Source: CAYUQT01 sp964446835 (GTDB lineage Bacteria > Planctomycetota > Phycisphaerae > UBA1845 > JAFGLZ01). From it: DNA of 64,000 bases. Shown piece by piece: positions 56,662-64,000 of this stretch (positions are counted from its first letter, which is position 1; each line of letters begins with the position of its first letter). The stretch spans positions 62,001 through 126,000 of the forward strand of contig CAYUQT010000010.1 in NCBI GenBank assembly GCA_964446835.1. Direction: 5' to 3'. A program made the position numbers and the translations under genes. A model generated the notes under the pieces. The model did no database searches and had not been told where the DNA came from. It saw only the letters and a program-made list of their open reading frames with translations.

Positions 56662-57593
56662 GTGTTCAGGGGGTGCGGGGCGACGGTAGCCTCAGGTCGG
56701 TGTCGCGGTCTCGCCGATGGTTTAGCGGGGAGCGACACACGGCGTATCTCTTCATTCTGCCGGCGCTGGTACTGTTTGTTCTGTTCATACTGATTCCGGC
56801 CATCGGCAGTTTCGCCCTGAGTCTGTTCGAATGGGGGGGAGCAGGAAGTCTGTTCGATCCGCCGCCGCTGGGACCGAAATTCGTGGGATTGCGCAATTAC
56901 CGTATTGCGTTCACCGGCGACGAGATCTTCGTCCGTTCGATGGCTAACAACCTTTACTACCTTGTGGGCACCGTGATTCTCGAGGTGGGCACGGGGTTGG
57001 TGCTGGCGATCATGCTCGATCTAAAGCGGCGGGGGTATGGCCTGTTTCGCGTGATCATCTTCACGCCGATGACCCTCTCGCTGACGGTCATCGGGCTGAT
57101 GTGGTACTTCCTTCTGCACCCGACGATTGGCGTTTTTCCGGGATTGCTCGCCAAGGAGAGCACCGCGTTGTGGACGTTGTGCGTCGTCAGCGGCTGGACC
57201 TACTGCGGTTTCTACATGGTTCTGTTCTACGCAGCCCTTCAGGGCATCCCTCGCGAGCTCTACGAGGCGGCCATGATCGACGGGGCGAGCGAGTGGCGGC
57301 GAATCCTGTACGTTTCGATCCCGCTGTTGCGCGAGACGACTTCCGTGAGCATCCTGATCTGTGTGACGGGGGCGTTTAAGGCCTACGACCTCTTCTATGT
57401 GATGACCCAGGGCGGACCCCATCATGCCACGGAGATTGTCAGTACCTGGCTGGTCCGCAGCGCCTTCAGCGCCGAAGCGGTCAAGATGGGTTACGGTGCC
57501 GCTCTGGCGGCCATCATGACGCTGGTTGTGTTGCTGATGAGCCTGGTGTACTTCGTGATCTCACGGAGGCATCAGGCGCAGGAGTACGCCTGA
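56658..57593 (+). CDS. Sugar ABC transporter permease, MalF-type
   Basis: The 311-residue inner-membrane permease has six hydrophobic segments (YLFILPALVLFVLFILIPAIGSFAL at the start) and the EAA loop EAAMIDGASEWRRILYVSIPLL that docks the ATPase. ATG 56658 overlaps the binding-protein stop, giving translational coupling. The longer frame from 56628 is not needed. It pairs with the next permease. Confidence 0.93.
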   Translation: MSVQGVRGDGSLRSVSRSRRWFSGERHTAYLFILPALVLFVLFILIPAIGSFALSLFEWGGAGSLFDPPPLGPKFVGLRNYRIAFTGDEIFVRSMANNLYYLVGTVILEVGTGLVLAIMLDLKRRGYGLFRVIIFTPMTLSLTVIGLMWYFLLHPTIGVFPGLLAKESTALWTLCVVSGWTYCGFYMVLFYAALQGIPRELYEAAMIDGASEWRRILYVSIPLLRETTSVSILICVTGAFKAYDLFYVMTQGGPHHATEIVSTWLVRSAFSAEAVKMGYGAALAAIMTLVVLLMSLVYFVISRRHQAQEYA

Positions 57594-57596
57594 GCG

Positions 57597-58445
57597 ATGA
57601 GCGACACACGGCCAACCATCTCGACTCGGTCGCTGCGTTACTTCCCCGTCACGGCGTTCCTGATTGCCGTGACGCTCATGATGTTCGCTCCTTTGGTCTG
57701 GACGATCATCTCGGCGCTCAAGACGAACAGCGAGATCTACAGTTCGCCGTGGATGCTGCCGGGTGAGTTTCGCATCGGCAATTTCGCCGAGGCGTGGCGG
57801 ATGGGCGAGTTGGGAACCTATGTGTTCAACAGTTTCTGGATTACGGCAGTCTGCGTCGTGGCGGTGATTCTGCTGTCGAGTATGGCCGCATTTGCCTTCG
57901 CGAGGTTAAGCTTCGGCGGACGAGACAGGCTGTTCATGGTCTTCCTCATGGGGCTGATCCTTCCGATTCAGGGCGTACTGGTGCCGCTATTCCTGATGCT
58001 TCGGGAGATGGGGCTGCTCTATACGTATACCGGCCTGATCCTGACCTACATCGCCTGGGAACTGCCCCTGTCGATCTATGTACTTCGGGCTTTTTTCGTC
58101 TCCTTGCCTCGCGATCTGGAGGACGCCGCCCGGATCGACGGGTGCGGCCTGTTCGGAATCTACTGGCGAGTTCTGCTGCCGATCGCCAAGCCGGCGATCG
58201 CGACCGTGGCCGTGTTCAGCGCCCTGGGGGTATGGAACGAGCTGCTGCTCGTGCAGTTGTTCATCAACGAGAAGACGATGCGGACCCTGCCGATGGGGCT
58301 GCTCGGTTTCAGTTACCAGCATCAGACACGGTTCGATTTGACCTTCGCCGCCGTGGCGATCATCGCCCTGCCGATGGTGCTTCTGTATGCCCTGTTCCAA
58401 CGGTGGTTCATCGACGGGCTGACGGCGGGTGCGGTCAAGGGGTAG
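57597..58445 (+). CDS. Sugar ABC transporter permease, MalG-type
   Basis: The 282-residue permease has six membrane segments and the EAA-like loop EDAARIDGCGLFGIYWRVLLPIAKPAI. It starts 3 nt after the first permease. No ATPase gene follows, which is usual for CUT1 systems that share one MsmK/UgpC-like ATPase encoded elsewhere. The next gene is a sugar isomerase/epimerase-like protein. Confidence 0.93.
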   Translation: MSDTRPTISTRSLRYFPVTAFLIAVTLMMFAPLVWTIISALKTNSEIYSSPWMLPGEFRIGNFAEAWRMGELGTYVFNSFWITAVCVVAVILLSSMAAFAFARLSFGGRDRLFMVFLMGLILPIQGVLVPLFLMLREMGLLYTYTGLILTYIAWELPLSIYVLRAFFVSLPRDLEDAARIDGCGLFGIYWRVLLPIAKPAIATVAVFSALGVWNELLLVQLFINEKTMRTLPMGLLGFSYQHQTRFDLTFAAVAIIALPMVLLYALFQRWFIDGLTAGAVKG

Positions 58446-58486
58446 ACACAAGGGCAATCGCTTCATCTTGTATTGGGAGGATTATC

Positions 58487-59401
58487 ATGAACCAGGAATC
58501 TCGTTCGAATGCGGAGCCGATGTGCATGAATCGCCGGAGTGTTTTGCGGGGGCTGGTGGCCGGGGCCTCGACCCCCCTGGTTGCAACGGTGGCAGGCGGC
58601 ATGGCCCTGGCCGAGGAGCAGGGGGCATCGAGCGTCGCCAAGACCGGTCGGCTCAAGCAGTCGGTCTCGCGATGGTGCTATGAGGGTCGGCTGCCGATGG
58701 ATCGGATGATCCGCGAGTGCAAGCGTATCGGCTATGCGGCGATCGAACTGGTTAAGCGTGAGCACTGGGATGCCATCCGACAGGCGGGTTTGAAGATTGC
58801 CGCGGCGGGTGCCCACGAATCGATTGCGGATGGGTTGAACCGTCGCGAGAACCACGCCCGGATCGAGGCCGAGGCTCGCAAGAACATCGATCTGGCGGTT
58901 CAGTACGAGATTCCCAACCTGATCTGCCTGACGGGCAATCGTCGGGGGCTGCCCGACGACGAGGGATTGCGGAATTGCGTCGAGGGGCTCAAGCGTGTGG
59001 CCGGCCTCGCGGAGGAGAAGGGTGTCACGCTTGTCCTCGAATTGCTGAACAGCCGCGTGGATCACAAGGACTACCAGGGCGATCGAACCGAGTGGGGTGT
59101 CGAGGTGTGTCGCAAGGTGGGCTCGCCGCGGGTCAAACTGCTCTACGATATCTATCACATGCAGATCATGGAGGGTGATCTGATCCGCACGATTACCCGC
59201 TATTACGAGTACATCGGCCACTTCCACACGGGCGGAAACCCCGGGCGGAACGAAATCGACCAGACGCAGGAAATCTACTATCCCGCCGTGTTGAAGGCGA
59301 TCGCCGACAAGGGATATGCGGGTTACGTGGGTCACGAGTTCGTGCCGAAGGGCAATCCGGTGGCCGCGCTCGAGAAGGCCTTCGAGATCAGTTGCGTGTA
59401 G
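58487..59401 (+). CDS. Tat-exported hydroxypyruvate-isomerase-like TIM-barrel protein
   Basis: ATG 58487 has GGGAGG upstream. The 304-residue protein begins with a twin-arginine-like signal (MNRRSVLRGLVAGAS). The body is an AP endonuclease/xylose isomerase-like TIM barrel with the Hyi metal and active residues in expected places: Glu in LVLELLNSRVDHK, Asp and His in LLYDIYHMQIMEGD, and the final Glu in VGHEFVPKG. It probably isomerises or epimerises a sugar or sugar acid. Being exported is notable for this family. It is the last gene of the transporter operon. Confidence 0.85.
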   Translation: MNQESRSNAEPMCMNRRSVLRGLVAGASTPLVATVAGGMALAEEQGASSVAKTGRLKQSVSRWCYEGRLPMDRMIRECKRIGYAAIELVKREHWDAIRQAGLKIAAAGAHESIADGLNRRENHARIEAEARKNIDLAVQYEIPNLICLTGNRRGLPDDEGLRNCVEGLKRVAGLAEEKGVTLVLELLNSRVDHKDYQGDRTEWGVEVCRKVGSPRVKLLYDIYHMQIMEGDLIRTITRYYEYIGHFHTGGNPGRNEIDQTQEIYYPAVLKAIADKGYAGYVGHEFVPKGNPVAALEKAFEISCV

Positions 59402-59413
59402 ACCCGGTGAGGA

Positions 59414-60205
59414 TCATCTGTACTGTTCGGGGATGGGCAGGTTGAGACGCTGCATGACCAGCTTGAGGTCTTCCCACGTCTTGACCTTCTCCCACGGGCA
59501 ACGCAGGAGATAGGCCGGGTGATACGTCGGCATCACCGGAATGCAGGGGCCCGTGCCCGGCACGCCCGAGGGGTAGAAATCATGGAACCGGCCGCGGAGT
59601 CGTCCGATGGACTCCCGAGTGTTCAATACAGTCTGGGAGGCCGGGGCACCCATGGCGATGATGACCTCCGGCAGGAGGATCCGGAGCTGCTCAAACATGT
59701 AGGGCGAACAGCCGGCCATCTCGTCGGTCGAGGGCGTTCGGTTGTTCGGGGGGCGGCACTTGATCACGTTGCAGATGTAGACGTCTTCTCGCCGGAGACC
59801 CATTCCCTTTTCAATCATGGCGTTCAGAAGCTGGCCGGCCTTTCCGACGAAGGGGCGTCCCTGGCGGTCCTCCTCGAATCCCGGGGCCTCGCCGACAAAC
59901 GCGATTCGCGCATTGGGATTTCCCTCGCCGAAGACCGTCTGCGTTCGCATTCCTGCCAAGTGGCACTTCTGGCAGTTTCGGACATGATCCTCATTGAGGC
60001 GAAGGAGCCTTTCCGCCTTGTCGCCGTCGGAACTGAAGGCGGCGGCCTTGTCACGGGGCGTGGAGGCAGCGGCGATTGCCGCTGGCTTGCGGTTTCGCTG
60101 TTCGGCAACCTTGGACTTGGAGATGGGTACAGCAGAGACTCCCAGCATCTGATCGGTTTGAAGACTCTGCTTCAAGGCCCTGGCGACGTCGATGGACTTC
60201 CCCAT
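59414..60205 (-). CDS. Uracil-DNA glycosylase, family 4-type
   Basis: This enzyme removes uracil from DNA. The 263-residue protein has motif A GEAPGFEE (~105-112) and motif B HPAYLLR near residue 232, with the [4Fe-4S] cysteines at Cys78, Cys81, Cys150 and Cys166 (NCQKCH, IKCRPPNNR, AGCSPYM). This cysteine set marks family 4/5. The first 65 residues are a Lys/Ala-rich extension of no known role. It is convergent with the TIM-barrel gene, with only 12 nt between. Confidence 0.93.
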   Translation of the reverse strand: MGKSIDVARALKQSLQTDQMLGVSAVPISKSKVAEQRNRKPAAIAAASTPRDKAAAFSSDGDKAERLLRLNEDHVRNCQKCHLAGMRTQTVFGEGNPNARIAFVGEAPGFEEDRQGRPFVGKAGQLLNAMIEKGMGLRREDVYICNVIKCRPPNNRTPSTDEMAGCSPYMFEQLRILLPEVIIAMGAPASQTVLNTRESIGRLRGRFHDFYPSGVPGTGPCIPVMPTYHPAYLLRCPWEKVKTWEDLKLVMQRLNLPIPEQYR

Positions 60206-60344
60206 ATCCGCGGTCCTCTCCGGTGGTTTTGATGAAACCCGACGGTCATGTTACGCTATCACCCTCTTGCTGTGTAGGGGGCCCCGGGGTCCTTGTGAGA
60301 GGACTCATCGTGGGCCACCCCGCCGGCTTCTACGGAAGGTTGTC

Positions 60345-61250
60345 ATGGATATCGTACATCTCGACATCCGCCACGCCGCCGAGCTGGCGGATCTGATGAA
60401 CCGCAACTGCGATCTGGAGAGTCGTCGCTTCACACCGGAGCTGATTCGGGGCCGCCTTTGGGAGTATCCGCACATGGCCTCGGCCGTTCGCCTGGGTGTG
60501 TTGGATGGGGGACGGCTCGTGGGGGCGATGGCAGGCTCCTCCGTGGGGGCCGAGGGCTTCATTCGACTGTTTGCCGTGGATCAGACTCACCGTCGCCAGG
60601 GCTTGGCCAGACGGATGCTCGATCAGGTTGAGAACGAGCTTCGTTCAAGGGGAGCTATGGAGGTTGCGGCCCTCTATGCCATGGTGGGATATATCCTTCC
60701 GGGGTTGGACGCCCGGTATACACCGGCCTTCTGCATGCTTGAGAACCACGGCTACCAACGGCAGGACGTCGTCGTCAATATGCTTCTGCCTCTCCGACCG
60801 AATGAGACGCTGATCGGTACAATGGTCGATCGCTCCGAGTACCTCTGTCGTCAGCACGGGGTGACGATCCGACGGGCGGAGCCGCATGATCGGGACCAGA
60901 TGTCCGCATGGACAAACCGACATTTCCCGGGCGCGTGGGTTACAGAGGTGGATGTCACCTTCTCATTTGATCCTATTCCCCTGTGGATCGCCCTTCGCAA
61001 TGGCGGGGTCGCCGGTTTCGCGGCCTATGACGTCAACATGTTCCTTGGTGGGTTCGGGCCCACCGGAGTGGACGAGTCTCTTCGAGGGATGGGGATTGGT
61101 GCGGCTCTGCTCTGGGCCACCCTGGCCGACATGCGCCGGCGTGGCTATGAGGAGTGCGAAATCGCGTGGCTCGGACCGGTGGGGTTCTACTCTCATGTCT
61201 GCGGTGCCCGAATCAACCGCACATTCCTGCAACTGAGCAAGAAACTATAG
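60345..61250 (+). CDS. Tandem-GNAT acetyltransferase
   Basis: ATG 60345 has GGAAGG upstream and starts a 301-residue protein; the frame extends 51 codons further but lacks support. Two GNAT domains occur: the first (~1-150) with acetyl-CoA motif LFAVDQTHRRQGLARRML, the second (~180-300) with GVDESLRGMGIGAALLWATLADMRRRGY. Such proteins acetylate small molecules or protein N-termini. The substrate is unknown. Confidence 0.85.
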   Translation: MDIVHLDIRHAAELADLMNRNCDLESRRFTPELIRGRLWEYPHMASAVRLGVLDGGRLVGAMAGSSVGAEGFIRLFAVDQTHRRQGLARRMLDQVENELRSRGAMEVAALYAMVGYILPGLDARYTPAFCMLENHGYQRQDVVVNMLLPLRPNETLIGTMVDRSEYLCRQHGVTIRRAEPHDRDQMSAWTNRHFPGAWVTEVDVTFSFDPIPLWIALRNGGVAGFAAYDVNMFLGGFGPTGVDESLRGMGIGAALLWATLADMRRRGYEECEIAWLGPVGFYSHVCGARINRTFLQLSKKL

Positions 61251-61280
61251 GCCAAGCTCCCGTTCAACAGGAGCCTGGCC
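61250..61280. terminator. Possible bidirectional terminator hairpin
   Basis: GGCCAAGCTCC (61250-61260) pairs with GGAGCCTGGCC (61270-61280), with one mismatch around a 9-nt loop. It sits between convergent genes, but lacks a U-tract, so this is tentative. Confidence 0.35.
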
Positions 61281-61317
61281 CATGGGTTGAATCCGTTGTC
61301 CAAAAGAGGGCGATGGC

Positions 61318-62052
61318 CTACTTGATGTTGGTCTGCCCATAGACCATCGTTTGGATTGCGGCCGCAAGCGGTTTGGTTGCAACCACGAGCTTCTCGCGGA
61401 TCTGCTGATCCTCCATCATCTCGCCCTTCTCGAGTCGACCGGACAGATCCTCCATGACCGTCTTGACACTCGCGACGGCCTTATCCACCTCGGTCTTGGT
61501 CTGTTCGATCGACGGGCCGCCCGCTTTGCCTTCGGGCGTGTCCGTGAAGGGCAGGGTGGTTCGCCAGCTTACGCTTTCCTTCTCAAGCTTCGTCCAGGCC
61601 TTACGGGTCTTGCCATCCGGTTGGAGATACTCCACATGAACGAGGGCTTGGTTCTCACCCGTGCTCTTGTGTTCGAGCAGCTTGGGCGCTGCGACGATCA
61701 CCTCGATCGGCGCCGGCAGACTGGTCAACCGTTTCTGCGAGAGGACTTCACTGAGATCGATGTGGCTTGTGTTTCTCAGGGCCTCAATCAACCGTTTTCG
61801 CGGTTCATCGAGTTGTTTCAGAGAGGTCAGGATAGGTTCGTGGTCCTTGTCCATCATGTTGAACACCCGATCTCGTTCTTCCAGACGGATCAGGGTGAAC
61901 AGATATCCAACCGCTCGCTGGATTGCCCGGTCGCCGGGCCTGAACCCGCCGGCGCCTGAAGCCGGTTGAGCCTCTTCCTTGCTGCATCCGACCATCGCGG
62001 CCATCCACAGACTCACTACGACGCATGTTCCCAAGCCAAGCCAATGCTTCAT
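61318..62052 (-). CDS. Lipoprotein of unknown function
   Basis: ATG 62052 starts a signal peptide with lipobox AMVGC; the 12 codons upstream are not needed. The 244-residue protein has helical regions (DRAIQRAVGYLFTLIRLEERDRVFNMMDKDHEPIL), a beta-rich middle (PIEVIVAAPKLLEHKSTGENQALVHVEYLQPDGKTRKAWTKLEKE) that resembles DUF4878/lumazine-like lipoprotein folds, and a coiled helical end. No family was assigned. Its job in the envelope is unknown. Confidence 0.75.
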   Translation of the reverse strand: MKHWLGLGTCVVVSLWMAAMVGCSKEEAQPASGAGGFRPGDRAIQRAVGYLFTLIRLEERDRVFNMMDKDHEPILTSLKQLDEPRKRLIEALRNTSHIDLSEVLSQKRLTSLPAPIEVIVAAPKLLEHKSTGENQALVHVEYLQPDGKTRKAWTKLEKESVSWRTTLPFTDTPEGKAGGPSIEQTKTEVDKAVASVKTVMEDLSGRLEKGEMMEDQQIREKLVVATKPLAAAIQTMVYGQTNIK

Positions 62053-62240
62053 TGTGCGACTCCGAACACCTGTCTTCCCGATGCCCAACAGTACTTGTTT
62101 GGCAGTGACACTCCCCGGCCAGTACCGGGAGTCACAAGGTTACGCGCTGGTCGTGTTTTCCGCAAGCGCCCAGTCCGGAGCTCCTATCCACGCCAAGGCG
62201 CCCTTCAGTGTTGACGGATGCGAGAGTGGATATGAACTAT

Positions 62241-64000
62241 CTACTTTGACGGCAACCACTCGTCGAGCAGATAGCGGCAGTTCACGACTTTCTCGGCCAG
62301 GTCCAACGGGACGTACCAGTAGTGGTTGGTGGCTTCAAAGCCGATCCGCGAGTCGCGGCGACAGATATCGTACAGTCGCCGGGCCAACCCCATATCCTCC
62401 TCCACGATCCGCCGGAGGTTCTCGCGAAGGCCCTTGGCCTTCTCCGCGTCCTTTTCGTTGGCCAGGGCATTGCGCGCCATCACAAAGCGAGCCTGATTGG
62501 CTACGCTCTTGACGTGCATGGCCACCGCTTCGGCGACACGGATCTCGCCATCCAGATCGGCTTGGCGAGCTTCATCGACCAGGGGGATCGCCTCTCGCAG
62601 GGCGGCCAGCCCCGGCTGCCAGCCGATGGCGATCTTCTCGAACTGGCCTGCCATAACCTCGGCCGGATAGTGGCTGCGCCACCCGTTCAAATCGTCGTAG
62701 GGGATACCGACCATGGTCGCTCCGTAGCCGGTTGGGGTTGCGTATAAGGGATTCGCCGGGCCCCAATGGATGGGGCAGTTGTAAATCAGCCCGCCGGAGA
62801 AGGGGTACTCGCGGAAGGCTTGGCTGAAGGCCTTCCAGGCGCGGACCACCGGACCGGCGGCGCGGTCGCCGAAGCGTTTTCGGGCGAGCCGGTCCAGAGC
62901 CTGATCGACCGACGGCGGGGTCGGAGCCGTGAAGGGGCCTACCAGATCGAGGTTCGGTGAGGGGTAGCCCCCCAGCGTCCAGCCAAGCATCAGGCCGTCG
63001 AGGCCGGCGCTCGAAAGGTTGGACATGTGCTGGGCAACCAGTTCCATCACAGGCACATAGGGCACCGCGGCCATTTCCCAGGTGTTACCTACCTGGACTT
63101 TCGCCGCCGTGCGGAGGCCATGCCTCTTGGCGATTTCCCAATGTCGCTTGGCCCGTGGGCCCGGTCCGACGGACGACAGGCTGTATTCGCCGACACTGCT
63201 CTTGATGCCGCCGCGCTCGATCGGCAGGCTCCACTCGCTGACGCTCATGAACCAGCAGTCCTTCGGCAGAGCGGCGATGGCGGCCTCGGCCCATTCATCC
63301 TGCCAGCCCCAGTCCCAGACGATCATCTTGGCTTTGGGGTTTCCCTTCCACACTCCCTCGGCGATCGTACGGTTCGTTCCGGCAATCACCTCGTGGGCCG
63401 GGAGCTTGGAGCAACGCGTACACCCTTGCGGGTGATAGTGGGACCAGCAGTTGGTCAGGTTCTCCGATGCCGAGATCGTGAACACGCCGCCGAGATCCGG
63501 AACATTTTTGAAGATATGTTCCAGCGAATCGCGGAGAAACCGTTTGACCGGCTCTGATGAGACGCACATGGCGATGGTCGATGGACCCTCGGCGGTTCCG
63601 CGGCAGTCGGGGTGCCTGGCAAAGAAGGCCTCGTCCATAGTTCGCGGTTCGTTCAGGTAAAGATAGATGCTGATTCCATAGCGTTTGGCTCGTTCAATCA
63701 TCTTTCGAAGATTGGCCAGACGCTGCTCCCATCCCTTGCCGAATTCGGGAAAATCACGGGAGGGGGCGAGTGTATTCAGCACCGCCTGCATCCAGACTCC
63801 GTTCACACCGAGCGCCGCCAGTCGCTGGAGGTAACCGTCGGGATAGGGATCAACGTTCGGTTCGGCCAGCGGATCGCCGTAGAGGGCGAAGTAGGAATAC
63901 AGGTATCGCAGTCGCAGCTTCTCGTCGGTTCCGCTCGCGACCGGCGGAGCCACCTTCTCGGTGGTCTGGCTCAGTTGTTGAACGAAGGCAAACGGCGGCT
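62241..64000 (-). CDS. Putative glycoside hydrolase-like TIM-barrel protein (5' end outside window)
   Basis: The frame stays open to the right edge, so the N-terminus is missing; the GTG at 63953 is not taken as the start. The visible 586 codons contain a TIM-barrel-like region (GYLQRLAALGVNGVWMQAVLNTLAPSRDF, then KMIERAKRYGISIYLYLNEPRTMDEAFFARHPDCRG, and GGVFTISASENLTNCWSHYHPQGCTRC with two Cys), then VIWDWGWQDEW-like and a helical C-terminal third. Layout and context suggest a carbohydrate-active enzyme of the GH20/GH84-like type, but I cannot name the family or identify the catalytic residues. Confidence 0.7.
   Translation of the reverse strand, partial: PPFAFVQQLSQTTEKVAPPVASGTDEKLRLRYLYSYFALYGDPLAEPNVDPYPDGYLQRLAALGVNGVWMQAVLNTLAPSRDFPEFGKGWEQRLANLRKMIERAKRYGISIYLYLNEPRTMDEAFFARHPDCRGTAEGPSTIAMCVSSEPVKRFLRDSLEHIFKNVPDLGGVFTISASENLTNCWSHYHPQGCTRCSKLPAHEVIAGTNRTIAEGVWKGNPKAKMIVWDWGWQDEWAEAAIAALPKDCWFMSVSEWSLPIERGGIKSSVGEYSLSSVGPGPRAKRHWEIAKRHGLRTAAKVQVGNTWEMAAVPYVPVMELVAQHMSNLSSAGLDGLMLGWTLGGYPSPNLDLVGPFTAPTPPSVDQALDRLARKRFGDRAAGPVVRAWKAFSQAFREYPFSGGLIYNCPIHWGPANPLYATPTGYGATMVGIPYDDLNGWRSHYPAEVMAGQFEKIAIGWQPGLAALREAIPLVDEARQADLDGEIRVAEAVAMHVKSVANQARFVMARNALANEKDAEKAKGLRENLRRIVEEDMGLARRLYDICRRDSRIGFEATNHYWYVPLDLAEKVVNCRYLLDEWLPSK

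Overview
This 64 kb window is high-GC bacterial DNA, most likely from a Planctomycetota genome of the Phycisphaerae type. That assignment is inferred from the gene mix: a PEP-CTERM protein, many lipobox lipoproteins, Tat-exported sugar enzymes, a large unclustered set of glycoside hydrolases, an FlhA-FlhF-FlhG-FliA flagellar cluster, zinc-ribbon and pseudopilin-like membrane proteins, and a UroD-like gene next to hydrolases. No rRNA, tRNA, CRISPR array or intact transposase gene was recognised.

Left part (1-15 kb) is mostly accessory. It holds a hybrid sensor histidine kinase cut by the window edge, a GH127-like arabinofuranosidase fused to an SGNH esterase domain, an AAA/DUF4143 ATPase behind an 18-bp perfect inverted repeat, a small lipoprotein and a small membrane protein, a Tat-exported oligogalacturonate-lyase-like propeller, and a two-gene unit of a GH2 beta-galactosidase followed by a calcium-loop FG-GAP protein. 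These point to breakdown of plant or algal cell-wall polysaccharide.

The centre (15-46 kb) is mostly housekeeping. In order it has a TolB-like propeller lipoprotein, a second lipoprotein, a 68-residue protein and XerC; an LPG-synthase-like membrane protein fused to a methyltransferase; RsgA and a HAD phosphatase; chorismate synthase with an altered active-site motif; a CNNM/CorC transporter-like protein; a TPR protein, DNA polymerase III delta and a proline-rich lipoprotein; a degenerate receiver-domain protein and GroES-GroEL; then FlhA, FlhF, FlhG, a small membrane protein, FliA and a small acidic protein. Two large membrane-associated proteins on the minus strand close this block.

The right part (46-64 kb) is again carbohydrate-oriented. 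A 1.16 kb gene-poor stretch carries four copies of a ~30-bp repeat and leads into an operon of an alpha-galactosidase-like enzyme, a BNR sialidase-like enzyme and a UroD-family protein. After a PilZ protein, a DUF362 protein, a decayed hemerythrin fragment and a PEP-CTERM protein comes a CUT1 sugar ABC transporter operon (binding lipoprotein, two permeases, no ATPase) ending in a Tat-exported sugar isomerase/epimerase-like protein. Then follow uracil-DNA glycosylase, a double GNAT acetyltransferase, a lipoprotein and a TIM-barrel hydrolase-like protein cut by the right edge.

Shine-Dalgarno sites are present for many but not all genes. Three hairpins followed by U-tracts look like real terminators (after xerC, between the HAD gene and its convergent neighbour, and after groEL), and good sigma-70-like promoters are visible before aroC and before the gene at 32859.
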